A stretch of DNA of 30,049 nt from an uncultured Spirochaetales bacterium. GTDB lineage: Bacteria; Spirochaetota; Spirochaetia; Sphaerochaetales; Sphaerochaetaceae. The DNA lies in the NCBI GenBank assembly GCA_934271365.1, contig CAKQRI010000026.1, positions 1 through 30,049 of the forward strand, in the 5' to 3' direction. A program made the position numbers and the translations under genes. Below the pieces are notes generated by a model that was given only the letters and a program-made list of their open reading frames with translations, was not told the DNA's origin and made no database searches. This document shows positions 20,871 through 29,526 of the stretch, piece after piece (position 1 is the stretch's first letter; each line of letters starts with the position of its first letter).

Positions 20871-21850
20871 TTGCTATCTCCTTCTATTAGTTCCGGAATA
20901 CTATCAGCTAAGATATACTCATTGCCATAATGTTCCTTGTAAATCTTTATAAAAGCTGGTAGAAGCCCTAAAGCAAAGCGTAGATTCAGAATTTCCCAGT
21001 AAAAATTCTTAGCTTCGGTATCAAGTGACGGAGCAGTATCAATCATTTTTTTTATCTTATCCTGGCTGGTTATTATTTGGGGGAAGATTCTTAGCATAGC
21101 CTCATTACAGGCATTGTTATTTCTTTTTTCGATGAAATTGAGTGGAAAAATTCTCTTATCTCCTTCTTTGTATATAGAAGGGATAGAAAAAGCCATGTCT
21201 ATCTGCTCATCTTTTGAACAATTCAGAAAGAAATCAGTTTTTCTTGTATCCCACTTGTCACATAAACTGTTACCATTATCATACACAGGCGCAAGTCGCT
21301 TTTTACCATTTCTACCTGTAATAATGCCCCAGTTTTCGTTGTTTCTGTCTGGATTTCCAATATAAGCATCAATTATAAACATATCCCAGAATCTTCTTTT
21401 GACGGAATCTCTGTCAAAAGAAAACAACGGGTGCTCTTCAAGTACCTGCAATATTTCGTTTAGTTCTACACTGCCTCCTTCTGTTGCAGAATTGCTCTTG
21501 GCTAATTCATTACTAGGCTCAAATGTTGTTTTAATCTCACTGAACATCATAAGCCGTTCATCTTCATCGCAGAAATTCCTGCAGGCAACAACAATATGAT
21601 TCTTTCGTGTTCCGAGAAGTGTCTCATGGACAGGAATTCCGAGAATATCATAAATATGAGAGCCGATGTATTCAGAGTATGGACTGTTAGAATAGCTTAA
21701 ACTGCAATTCCTTATCTTCTTTTCTTTTAGGTTGTTTGGATATTTCAGCATGTAATATCCATTATTGAATATAATTCCCATTTTCTGAGCTGAATGTCCG
21801 CCATATACATGGTTATAATCCTGCATGCAATTATCAAAGCTGTATAACAT
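20843..21850 (-). CDS. HipA-fold (CtkA-like) protein kinase
   Basis: The 335-aa protein has the kinase core of the HipA/CtkA group but lacks the HipA N-terminal domain. There is an ATP-site segment GIIFNNGYYMLKYPNN (lysine about residue 35), the adjoining helix SYSNSPYSEYIGSHIYDILG, the catalytic loop DAYIGNPDRNNENWGII (about 163-179) with its Asp and Asn, and the metal-binding LAPVYDNGNSL. The Helicobacter pylori relative CtkA is a secreted serine/threonine kinase, whereas many other members form toxin-antitoxin pairs. No signal peptide is seen here. ATG 21850 has AGGGAA upstream. It is very distant from the hipA gene at 1.7-2.9 kb. Substrate and toxicity are unknown. Confidence 0.8.
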   Translation of the reverse strand: MLYSFDNCMQDYNHVYGGHSAQKMGIIFNNGYYMLKYPNNLKEKKIRNCSLSYSNSPYSEYIGSHIYDILGIPVHETLLGTRKNHIVVACRNFCDEDERLMMFSEIKTTFEPSNELAKSNSATEGGSVELNEILQVLEEHPLFSFDRDSVKRRFWDMFIIDAYIGNPDRNNENWGIITGRNGKKRLAPVYDNGNSLCDKWDTRKTDFFLNCSKDEQIDMAFSIPSIYKEGDKRIFPLNFIEKRNNNACNEAMLRIFPQIITSQDKIKKMIDTAPSLDTEAKNFYWEILNLRFALGLLPAFIKIYKEHYGNEYILADSIPELIEGDSKWNSILNIQ

Positions 21851-22048
21851 ATTAGATATAATTCCCTAGATATTAAAATAATAGCATATTGCTTGCTTCA
21901 TAGAGAATTCATTATTTTATTGATTATAGTGGCTGACTGTACATGGCATCTTTTAATAAAGCATTCTTAAAGAATCTATCCTGCTTTTATCTGAATCTTT
22001 CTCTTTTTACTTGCATAGCATGGCAGTTTGCTGGAACAATTAGAAAGC

Positions 22049-22864
22049 ATGAATGATATTAAGCTGATCTGCTGTGATATTGATGGTACGCTTATACGTG
22101 ATGATAAATCATTGAGTGAAGAGAATATCAGATGGATACAGCGTGCTGTGAAAGAGAAGAATGTCAGGTTCACTATAGTATCAGGACGCATGTACTCTGC
22201 TGTAATCCACTTCTATGGCACTATAGGAGTGAAAGGTCCTGCTTCCTGCATTAATGGTGCTCTATTATATGATTCAGATGGAAATGTCATCGGGGATCAT
22301 AGAATAACGATTGATATTGCTGAGAGAATCTACAGGATAGCAAGGGATTTCCATATTGATATGCTGATGATTGCAGATAATAGATGGTATACGGAAAAGC
22401 ATGAGGGATTCCTGTATTCTGCAAAGCTGCCGATATATCGTCAGGATAGCATACTTGCTGATCTGGGAACTCTTATCAGAAGTGAAGAGGCCAATAAGAT
22501 CCTGTTCATGTCACCAGATCCTCATCTTCTAGATAGCCTGAGAGCCGAGATCAGAAAGGAGATAGCTCCATCTGATGCATCATTCTATTATGGAAATGAC
22601 TTTCTTGAGCTTATGCCAGGAGGCGTGAATAAAGGCACAGCAATTGATGATCTTTCATCTTATTATGGCATTGATAAATCAGAGATTATGGCTTTAGGTG
22701 ATGATTTCAATGATATTGAGATGCTTTCAAAGACAGGATACTCCATTGCAATGGGAAATGCTGCAGATACAGTGAAGAGCTCTGCTCATTATACTACAGA
22801 TACGAATGAGGCTGATGGAGTTGCTAGAGCTATAGAGCGCTTCTTTCCATATATGAGGGGATAA
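22049..22864 (+). CDS. HAD-superfamily phosphatase, Cof type
   Basis: A 271-aa Cof-like (subclass IIB) HAD hydrolase that would remove phosphate from sugar phosphates or similar small molecules. The motifs are complete: nucleophile DIDGTL (Asp10, Asp12), SGR (45-47), the lysine in NKG (195) and the magnesium site GDDFND (217-222). The cap domain sits between residues about 85 and 190. I chose ATG 22049 with the weak site AGAAAG; a TTG at 22028 gives seven extra residues and has no better support. Only one base separates it from the DeoR regulator gene. The neighbours suggest a role in processing an imported phosphorylated compound. Confidence 0.85.
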   Translation: MNDIKLICCDIDGTLIRDDKSLSEENIRWIQRAVKEKNVRFTIVSGRMYSAVIHFYGTIGVKGPASCINGALLYDSDGNVIGDHRITIDIAERIYRIARDFHIDMLMIADNRWYTEKHEGFLYSAKLPIYRQDSILADLGTLIRSEEANKILFMSPDPHLLDSLRAEIRKEIAPSDASFYYGNDFLELMPGGVNKGTAIDDLSSYYGIDKSEIMALGDDFNDIEMLSKTGYSIAMGNAADTVKSSAHYTTDTNEADGVARAIERFFPYMRG

Positions 22865-22865
22865 T

Positions 22866-23642
22866 ATGACAAATAGCGAGAGGAAGAGGCTTATTCTTGA
22901 GATTGTGTCACGCAACAAGAGTGTCCAGATTACAGAGCTTACAGAGGCATTTGATGTTTCAGTGATGACTATACGGCGAGATCTTGCAGAACTTGAAGAG
23001 AAGAAGTACATAAAGCGAGTATATGGAGGAGCTGTACTAAATGAGGAAGAGCTCAATAAGCCGTATTTTCCGCGTGCTGCTATAAACAGTGTCACAAAGG
23101 ACCTGATTGCAAAGAAAGCAGTAGAGCTTATAAAGAATGATGATACGATAATCCTAGATCTTGGCACCACTGTGCTTCAGGTTGCAAAGCATCTAGAGGG
23201 GAAGAAGAGGCTTTCTGCTATTTCCTGTTCTCTTCCTGTTATAAATGAGCTTGAGAAGTATCCAGATATAACGGTATTCTCAGTTGGCGGAGAGCTCAAA
23301 AGAGATAATCATGCGTTTCTTGGAATAGAGACTGAGCGTGAAATCTCAAAGTACTGTGCAGATATAGCATTCATAGGAGTTGCTGGCATATCTCTAGAGT
23401 TCGGTCTGACTAATTTCTACCATCAGACAGCAACGCTCTGCAGCAGGATAATCAAGCAGTCAAAAAAAGTTGTTCTTCTTGCAGATAGCTCAAAGTTCGG
23501 AAAAGCTAAGCCTGCAGTTGTCGGAGCCTTATCTGAAATAGATGCAATCATCACAGATGATGGTATCCCTGAGCTTTATCTTAAGACATTCCAAGACCTA
23601 GGTATTGAAGTTATTCAGGTGAAAAATGATAAGATTGATTAG
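22866..23642 (+). CDS. DeoR-family transcriptional regulator
   Basis: The 258-aa protein has a DeoR helix-turn-helix (residues about 6-57: SERKRLILEIVSRNKSVQIT, then FDVSVMTIRRDLAELEEKKY) and the C-terminal sensor domain with a phosphosugar-binding loop (LDLGTTVLQVAKHLEGKK) and the usual DSSKFGK. DeoR proteins usually respond to a phosphorylated sugar intermediate. AGGGGATA precedes ATG 22866. The gene lies between a phosphatase and a transporter for what may be phosphorylated ligands, so it is the natural regulator of the cluster. Whether it represses or activates is unknown. Confidence 0.9.
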   Translation: MTNSERKRLILEIVSRNKSVQITELTEAFDVSVMTIRRDLAELEEKKYIKRVYGGAVLNEEELNKPYFPRAAINSVTKDLIAKKAVELIKNDDTIILDLGTTVLQVAKHLEGKKRLSAISCSLPVINELEKYPDITVFSVGGELKRDNHAFLGIETEREISKYCADIAFIGVAGISLEFGLTNFYHQTATLCSRIIKQSKKVVLLADSSKFGKAKPAVVGALSEIDAIITDDGIPELYLKTFQDLGIEVIQVKNDKID

Positions 23643-23679
23643 TTCTAGAACATAAAATAATAAAAACTTAACAAAAAGT

Positions 23680-23707
23680 TTGACAAAATGTGTTCGCCAT
23701 GTAATCT
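23680..23707 (+). promoter_or_regulatory. Probable promoter of the ABC importer operon
   Basis: TTGACA (23680-23685), a consensus -35, is followed 16 bases later by TAATCT (23702-23707). A ribosome site AAAGGAG ends six bases before ATG 23734. The region directly after the DeoR gene is a likely DeoR operator site, but I see no clear repeat. Confidence 0.5.
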
Positions 23708-23733
23708 ATATAAATGTTACAAAAGGAGAACAC

Positions 23734-24855
23734 ATGAGAAAGAATATCAGCATCAGGCATGCCGTAAAGAAATATGGGGACAATGTAATAATCCCAGATC
23801 TTAATCTGTTTGTTAAGGAAGGCGAGTTCTTTACTCTTCTAGGACCATCCGGATGTGGAAAAACCACCCTGCTGAGGATGATTGCCGGATTCAATTCAAT
23901 TGAAGGCGGTGATTTCTACTTCAATGATACAAGGATAAATGATATTGATCCTGCAAAGAGGAATATCGGTATGGTTTTCCAGAACTATGCAATATTCCCG
24001 AATATGACTGTCAGAAAGAATGTTGAGTTCGGACTGAAGAACAGGAAGCTTCCGAAGGATGAGGTCAGGACTCAGGCTGAGAAGTTCATGTGCCTAATGC
24101 ATGTTGATGAATATGCAGATAGGCTTCCTGAGCGCTTATCTGGAGGACAGCAGCAGAGAGTTGCTCTTGCCAGGGCTCTTGCAATCAAGCCAGATGTGCT
24201 ATTGATGGATGAGCCGCTTTCAAACCTTGATGCCAAGCTTAGGGTTGAGATGAGGACTGTAATAAAGGAAATCCAGAATAAGGTCGGAATCACAACTGTT
24301 TATGTAACGCATGACCAGGAAGAGGCTATGGCTGTCTCTGATAGGATTGCTGTAATGAATGGCGGTGTGATCCAGCATATTGGAACACCTAAGAACATAT
24401 ACCAGAGACCTGCAAATCTATTTGTTGCTACATTTATCGGAAGAACCAATATTCTGAAGGGTAAACTCATTGTTGATGGTGGCTTCACATATTTAGAGAC
24501 AGCATCCGGATATCGTGCAGAAATAAAAGGCGTTCAGAATAAATATAGAAAAAACCAGGATATTGTCATATCGGTAAGACCTGAGGAATTCAGGCTTACA
24601 ACAGAAGGTTCCGGAATATCTGCTACTGTCAAGAGCTGTGTATTCTTAGGTCTTAACACCCATTATTTTGTGACTCTTTCGACAGGAGAGGATGCAGAGA
24701 TCATACAGGAATCCTCCATCGATTCCATAATAGAGCCTTGTTCAGAGATCCGTCTCACAATAAATACCCAGAAAGTGAATCTCTTCACTGCAGATGGCAG
24801 TGCGAATATTCTAAGCGGCGTCATCAATGACAATGAGAAAGGAGAAGATAAATGA
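23734..24855 (+). CDS. ABC transporter ATP-binding protein (AfuC/FbpC-like)
   Basis: The 373-aa ATPase drives import through the permease encoded next. It has Walker A GPSGCGKTT (37-45), Q-loop FQNYAIFPNM, signature LSGGQQQR (135-142), Walker B VLLMDE (155-160) and the switch His193. A C-terminal regulatory domain (about 235-360) is typical of the CUT1/iron/spermidine group. ATG 23734 has AAAGGAG six bases upstream; earlier in-frame starts lie in the promoter. The stop overlaps the permease start by four bases (ATGA). Best relatives by layout are Fe3+, 2-aminoethylphosphonate and hexose-phosphate (AfuABC) importers; the substrate cannot be read from this subunit. Confidence 0.92.
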   Translation: MRKNISIRHAVKKYGDNVIIPDLNLFVKEGEFFTLLGPSGCGKTTLLRMIAGFNSIEGGDFYFNDTRINDIDPAKRNIGMVFQNYAIFPNMTVRKNVEFGLKNRKLPKDEVRTQAEKFMCLMHVDEYADRLPERLSGGQQQRVALARALAIKPDVLLMDEPLSNLDAKLRVEMRTVIKEIQNKVGITTVYVTHDQEEAMAVSDRIAVMNGGVIQHIGTPKNIYQRPANLFVATFIGRTNILKGKLIVDGGFTYLETASGYRAEIKGVQNKYRKNQDIVISVRPEEFRLTTEGSGISATVKSCVFLGLNTHYFVTLSTGEDAEIIQESSIDSIIEPCSEIRLTINTQKVNLFTADGSANILSGVINDNEKGEDK

Positions 24856-26513
24856 AATCCAGAAGCAGAAGATTCGATCTGTGGACAATAGTTTCAGTTG
24901 TTCTCTTCCTTCTCTTTCTTGTATTCCTGATTTATCCTCTTGTTGGGATAATGAAGCAGTCTGTTATAGGGAATGATGGACACCTGACACTTTCACAGTT
25001 TGCTAAGTTCTTCAGCCAGAAATATTATACGAATACGATATCGAATAGCATAAAGGTCACTCTTGCGGTCACTCTGTGCTCACTTGCTGTTGGCATTCCT
25101 ATGTCGTATTTCTATTCATTCTATAAGCTGAAGCTATCTAAGCTGATATTCACAGTAAGCATACTGTGCTGCATGAGTGCACCTTTTCTTGGTGCATATT
25201 CCTGGATTCTTCTTTTGGGAAGAAGCGGTGTGATCACAACATTCTTCAAGGAATCTCTGGGAATAAACATAGGAAATATATATGGATTCGGAGGCATCCT
25301 GCTTGTTCAGACACTGAAGTTCTTCCCTCTTGTATTCATATATATGAACGGAGCATTCAAGAATATAGATAATTCATTGATGGAAGCTTCTGCGAATCTT
25401 GGATGCACAGGTGTGAAGAGACTGTTCACTGTTGTGCTTTCTCTTGTGATGCCTACAGTGCTTGCTGCATCTCTTCTTGTATTCATGAGAGCATTTGCTG
25501 ATTTCGGTACTCCTGTAGTAATCGGAGAAGGTTATATGACATTCCCTGTTCTGATTTATAGAGAGTTCGTGAATGAGAATGGAGCAGACTTCGGTTTTGC
25601 ATCTGCAATCTCTGTAATCGCTATCATTGTCACAGCTCTTGTGTTCTTCCTGCAGAAGTGGGCTACAAGGAAGTTCAGCTTCTCTATAAATTCACTTCAT
25701 CCTGTGGAGAAGAAAGAAGCAAAGGGCATAGGCGGAGTGCTTATGCATATCTATTGCTATGCTGTCTGCCTCATTGCATTCCTTCCTCAGGTATTCATTA
25801 TCTACCTTTCATTCAGAAAGACTAATGCTGCTGGCACGATATTCTTAGATGGCTTCTCTCTTGGCAGCTATAAGGCAGCTCTCAATAGACTCCTTATCAG
25901 ATCTATGACGAATACGGTTAAGCTCGGAGTGCTTGCTCTTCTGTTCATCATCGTTATCGCAATCATGATTGCTTACCTCACTGTCCGCAGAAAGAGCCTT
26001 CTGAATGATGCTATTGATACATTCTCAATGATTCCATACATCATGCCAGGTGTTGTAATAGGCATTGCTCTTCTGACAGCATTCGGCAGTAAGCCTCTGA
26101 AGCTTACAGGAACGTTTACAATCATGCTTCTTGCTGTTGTAATCAGGCGTCTTCCTTATACAATCAGATCAGCAACTGCAACCCTTGCACAGATTCCTAT
26201 GAGCATAGAGGAAGCATCTATAAGCCTCGGAGCATCTAAGATGAAGACTCTTACCAGGATAACAATCCCTATGATGGGAAGCGGAATCCTTTCAGGCGCT
26301 ATCCTGAGCTGGGTTGCAATTCTCACAGAGGTCTCAAGTGCAATCATCCTCTACAATAACAGAAGCATCACGATGACTATTTCAGCTTATGTTGCGATTA
26401 CAAGAGGAAATGAGGGTATGGCTGCTGCATTTGCCGCAATACTAACAGTAATGACGATAATCTCACTGATTATCTATCTTAAAGTCAGTAAGTCTGAGGA
26501 TATCAGACTTTAA
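24852..26513 (+). CDS. ABC transporter permease, fused two-domain type (AfuB/FbpB-like)
   Basis: This 553-aa membrane protein contains two copies of the binding-protein-dependent permease domain, about 12 transmembrane helices in all. Each half has an EAA-type loop for contact with the ATPase: EASANLGCTGVKRLF and EASISLGASKMKTLT. The first transmembrane segment is IVSVVLFLLFLVFLIYPLVG. A fused permease is standard for the Fe3+/AfuB/ThiP group, so no second permease gene is needed. Translation is coupled to the ATPase gene by ATGA, and the binding-protein gene follows 17 bases later. Confidence 0.92.
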   Translation: MKSRSRRFDLWTIVSVVLFLLFLVFLIYPLVGIMKQSVIGNDGHLTLSQFAKFFSQKYYTNTISNSIKVTLAVTLCSLAVGIPMSYFYSFYKLKLSKLIFTVSILCCMSAPFLGAYSWILLLGRSGVITTFFKESLGINIGNIYGFGGILLVQTLKFFPLVFIYMNGAFKNIDNSLMEASANLGCTGVKRLFTVVLSLVMPTVLAASLLVFMRAFADFGTPVVIGEGYMTFPVLIYREFVNENGADFGFASAISVIAIIVTALVFFLQKWATRKFSFSINSLHPVEKKEAKGIGGVLMHIYCYAVCLIAFLPQVFIIYLSFRKTNAAGTIFLDGFSLGSYKAALNRLLIRSMTNTVKLGVLALLFIIVIAIMIAYLTVRRKSLLNDAIDTFSMIPYIMPGVVIGIALLTAFGSKPLKLTGTFTIMLLAVVIRRLPYTIRSATATLAQIPMSIEEASISLGASKMKTLTRITIPMMGSGILSGAILSWVAILTEVSSAIILYNNRSITMTISAYVAITRGNEGMAAAFAAILTVMTIISLIIYLKVSKSEDIRL

Positions 26514-26530
26514 ATAAAAGGAGAGAAATT

Positions 26531-27574
26531 ATGAAGAAAATGGCTGTTCTGGCACTTGTTATGCTTACATCGCTGGCATTGGTTTTTGCAAATGGTTCTA
26601 AAGAGGCAGCATCAGGCGAGACTGCTTCTGGGATAGGTAATTCACTGGTTATCTACACATCAAATACTGAGGCTGAGATTGCAGCAATGACTCTGCCGTT
26701 TGAGAGCCTTTATCCAGATGTGAATATCGAAATCGTGAATGGAAGCTTCGGAGAGCTCTTTGCACGTCTGCAGGCTGAGAAGGAGGATCCTGTTGCAGAT
26801 ATCATGCTTGGTGGTCTTTCTTCTACAGATGGAAATAAATATGAGCAGTATTTCATGAGATATACATCAAGCCACAATGATGAGCAGATTGCTCCTGCTA
26901 CAAATGGCTACTATAGTGTGTATGGCATGTCTACAGTCTGCTTTGCTGTTAATACAAAGCTAGAGAGTGAGCTCGGTCTCAATATCAGATCTTATGAGGA
27001 TCTTCTGAATCCTGCCCTCAAGGGAAAGATCATATTCTCAGATCCAAACAGCTCTTCAGCAGCCTGGAATAACCTCTGCAATATCTTCGCAGTCTATGGT
27101 GTTGATACTCCTGAAGCCTGGGCAATTATTGAAGGGCTTATGAAGAATGGCATGGTAGTTGGATCTTCATCTTCAAAGTGCTTCAAAGATGTTGCGAATG
27201 GAGAATATGTTGTAGGTCTTACTTATGATAATGGAGCAGTTACAATGCTTGGTGCAAAGAACTATGAGATGCGCTATCCAGCAAACGGCACATCAGGTAA
27301 GGATTCATGTTTTGCAATTGTTGCAAACTGCAAGCATCCGGAAGCTGCAAAGGCTTTTGTTGAAGCAATGACATCAAAAGAAGGTACAGAGAAGATGTAC
27401 CAGATGTATGGTGGAGTCCGATTCACTAACTCTCAGGTAACAGAGCCTGCATCATTCCAGCTTGGAAAGACAAAGGACATCAAATGGGTAGATCGTCCTG
27501 TTGAAGAGCTGACAGCAAAGAAGGATGAGCTTCTTGCTAAGTGGAATGATCTTTACGCAAGGATTTACAAATAA
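26531..27574 (+). CDS. ABC transporter substrate-binding protein (AfuA/FbpA-like)
   Basis: The 347-aa exported receptor belongs to the family-1-like 'iron(III)/hexose-phosphate' group. A signal peptide (KKMAVLALVMLTSLALVFA) is followed by NGSKEAAS with no lipobox cysteine. The mature part starts SLVIYTSNTEAEIAAMTLPF and has GGLSSTDGNKYEQY, LKGKIIFSDPNSSSAAWNNL and YGGVRFTNSQV. The double tyrosine found near the C-terminus of iron-binding FbpA is not seen, which argues against ferric iron. The Ser-rich loops (SSTDG, SSSAAW, SSSSKC) would suit a phosphate group, as in AfuA. AAAGGAGAG precedes ATG 26531. Confidence 0.88.
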   Translation: MKKMAVLALVMLTSLALVFANGSKEAASGETASGIGNSLVIYTSNTEAEIAAMTLPFESLYPDVNIEIVNGSFGELFARLQAEKEDPVADIMLGGLSSTDGNKYEQYFMRYTSSHNDEQIAPATNGYYSVYGMSTVCFAVNTKLESELGLNIRSYEDLLNPALKGKIIFSDPNSSSAAWNNLCNIFAVYGVDTPEAWAIIEGLMKNGMVVGSSSSKCFKDVANGEYVVGLTYDNGAVTMLGAKNYEMRYPANGTSGKDSCFAIVANCKHPEAAKAFVEAMTSKEGTEKMYQMYGGVRFTNSQVTEPASFQLGKTKDIKWVDRPVEELTAKKDELLAKWNDLYARIYK

Positions 27575-27580
27575 CAATCA

Positions 27581-27606
27581 GCAACAGCCTTTCTGAGGCT
27601 GCTGAT
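27581..27606 (+). repeat. Stem-loop after the binding-protein gene
   Basis: ATCAG-CAA-CAGCC and GGCTG-CTGAT form a 10-bp stem with a three-base bulge at about 27579-27606. No T-run follows, so it may protect the highly needed binding-protein mRNA rather than end transcription. Confidence 0.4.
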
Positions 27607-27624
27607 ATCGGAATTGACTTAATC

Positions 27625-27647
27625 ATATCCCTTCTCTGAAGGGGTAT
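27625..27647 (+). repeat. Stem-loop in the leader of gnd
   Basis: ATATCCCTT (27625-27633) and AAGGGGTAT (27639-27647) pair over nine positions with one G-U. The stem sits 28 bases before the gnd start and could attenuate or regulate. No T-run follows. Confidence 0.4.
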
Positions 27648-27675
27648 GGTTCTGCAGACAGATTCAGGAATAAAT

Positions 27676-29130
27676 ATGGTAAAAAAAGCAGATATCGGAC
27701 TTATCGGACTTGCAGTAATGGGTGAGAACCTTGTGATGAATATGGAGTCTAAGGGCTATAGGGTTGCAGTGTTCAACCGTACAGTCTCCAAGGTAGATAA
27801 ATTCATCTCAGGCAGGGCCAGTGGTCATAATATCATTGGTGTTCATTCTCTAGAAGAACTTGCAGCATCTCTTGAGAGGCCTAGAAAGGTAGTACTGCTT
27901 GTCAAAGCAGGAGAGCCTGTTGATCACTATATAGATGCACTTCTCGATGTTCTAGAAGAAGGTGATGTGATCATAGATAGCGGAAATAGCTATTTTAAGG
28001 ATACTATAAGGCGGACAGAGTATGTTGAAAGCAGAGGCCTTCTATATATTGGAACAGGCATTTCCGGAGGAGAGGAAGGTGCTTTGAAAGGACCTAGCCT
28101 CATGCCAGGAGGCTCTGAGAAGGCCTGGCCTCTGGTAAAGGATATCTTCCAGGCTGTCGCAGCAAAAGTTGAAGATGGAACTCCTTGCTGTGACTGGGTC
28201 GGAGCTAATGGAGCTGGGCATTTTGTCAAGATGGTCCATAATGGAATCGAGTATGGTGATATGCAGCTGATCTCTGAGGCATATAGCCTGATGAATAATC
28301 TTCTTGGGCTAAGTGCGGATGATCTTGCCGAGGTGTTTTCTTCCTGGAATAAGACAGAGCTTGATAGCTACCTTATTGAGATCACAAGTGAGATATTCAG
28401 AGTAAAGGATTCTGATGGTCTTCCTCTTGTAGATAAGATTCTTGATGCAGCAGGGCAGAAAGGCACTGGAAAATGGACCTGTCTTGAATCTCTTGATGAG
28501 GGAATACCTCTTACATTGATTGCTGAAGCGGTTTATTCAAGATGCTTATCTGCATTGAAGAGCGAAAGGGTGATTGCATCTGAAGCATATAATATTGAAA
28601 GGCCTCAGTTCAATGGCGATAAGGCTCAGATGATTGAGGATATAAGATGTGCTCTTCTTGCATCAAAGATCATATCCTATGCGCAGGGCTATGCTCTGAT
28701 GAGATCCGCAGAGAGCCTTTACGGCTGGAATCTGAACCTTGGGGAAATTGCTCTTATGTGGAGAGGTGGATGCATAATACGCTCAACTTTCCTTGGCAGA
28801 ATCAAAGAGGCCTTTGATAGAAACCCAGCACTTTCAAATCTTATTCTTGATCCGTACTTCAAAGAGAAGCTCACATCTCTTATTCCATCATGGAGAAGAG
28901 TTGTTGCAGCTGCTGCTTCATATGGTGTTCCTGCGCCTGCATTCTCATCGGCTCTGAGCTACTTTGATGGATATACTTCAAAGACTCTTCCTGCAAACCT
29001 GCTTCAGGCTCAGCGTGATTACTTCGGCGCTCATACATTTGAACGTGTGGATAATGAGCGAGGTTGCTTCTTCCATGCAAACTGGACAGGAGAGGGAGGC
29101 GAGACTGCAGCATCAACCTATAATGCCTGA
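27676..29130 (+). CDS. gnd: 6-phosphogluconate dehydrogenase (decarboxylating)
   Basis: The enzyme oxidises 6-phosphogluconate to ribulose 5-phosphate and CO2 in the pentose phosphate pathway. The 484-aa product has the nucleotide-binding GLIGLAVMG (8-16), the NADP-selecting NRT (34-36), the catalytic region GISGGEEGALKGPSLMPGG (128-146), and K185, H188 and N189 in HFVKMVHNGIEYGD. The C-terminal tail with NLLQAQRDYFGAHTF and HANWTG is complete. I chose ATG 27676, with AGGA seven bases upstream; an in-frame ATG at 27646 lies in a hairpin. It follows the importer genes by about 100 bases and is followed by a good terminator. The identity is firm; its functional tie to the importer is inferred. 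Confidence 0.96.
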   Translation: MVKKADIGLIGLAVMGENLVMNMESKGYRVAVFNRTVSKVDKFISGRASGHNIIGVHSLEELAASLERPRKVVLLVKAGEPVDHYIDALLDVLEEGDVIIDSGNSYFKDTIRRTEYVESRGLLYIGTGISGGEEGALKGPSLMPGGSEKAWPLVKDIFQAVAAKVEDGTPCCDWVGANGAGHFVKMVHNGIEYGDMQLISEAYSLMNNLLGLSADDLAEVFSSWNKTELDSYLIEITSEIFRVKDSDGLPLVDKILDAAGQKGTGKWTCLESLDEGIPLTLIAEAVYSRCLSALKSERVIASEAYNIERPQFNGDKAQMIEDIRCALLASKIISYAQGYALMRSAESLYGWNLNLGEIALMWRGGCIIRSTFLGRIKEAFDRNPALSNLILDPYFKEKLTSLIPSWRRVVAAAASYGVPAPAFSSALSYFDGYTSKTLPANLLQAQRDYFGAHTFERVDNERGCFFHANWTGEGGETAASTYNA

Positions 29131-29152
29131 TTGAATAATGTATTTACTTAGT

Positions 29153-29180
29153 GCTCACATCATTTGATGTGGGCATTTTT
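29153..29180 (+). terminator. Intrinsic terminator of gnd
   Basis: GCTCACATC (29153-29161) and GATGTGGGC (29166-29174) form a 9-bp stem with a 4-base loop, followed by ATTTTTT. Confidence 0.88.
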
Positions 29181-29301
29181 TAAAAAACAATCCTAAAACA
29201 GAATATAAATACTTAATTAATATTAATAATTAAAAAATATCTTTTTTTAATTTGTATGAAAAGTATGATTAATATGTATAATTGTAAAGGATGGAGGATT
29301 T

Positions 29302-29526
29302 ATGAAACCTAAAGGTAAATATGCATGGTCAGTAACAGTTGGCGAGAAAGGTCAGATAGTAATACCTAAGAAGGCAAGGGATTTATTTGGCATAAAAAGC
29401 GGTGATTCTCTGATCCTTCTTGGAGATGAGAAAAGAGGGCTTGCGATTCCGCCTAAAAGCTTCTTTGACAAGTTCTCAGCAGCTGTTTTTGATACGGAGG
29501 CAGATGATGAGGAAGCATTATCTTGA
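29302..29526 (+). CDS. SpoVT/AbrB-like DNA-binding protein
   Basis: A 74-aa swapped-hairpin DNA-binding protein: WSVTVGEKGQIVIPKKARDL, then FGIKSGDSLILLGDEKRGLA, the classic AbrB/MazE pattern with G-GQIVIPK. Proteins of this size act as local repressors or as antitoxins. TATAAT (29277-29282) and GGAGG (29293-29297) precede ATG 29302. The last 20 bases overlap the start of the membrane acyltransferase gene, so it likely regulates its own operon. No toxin gene is seen beside it. Confidence 0.85.
   Translation: MKPKGKYAWSVTVGEKGQIVIPKKARDLFGIKSGDSLILLGDEKRGLAIPPKSFFDKFSAAVFDTEADDEEALS

Noticed and set aside
23680..23733. Longer N-terminus for the ABC ATPase
   Set aside because: The extra codons coincide with the TTGACA promoter and the ribosome site. 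The family start is at 23734.
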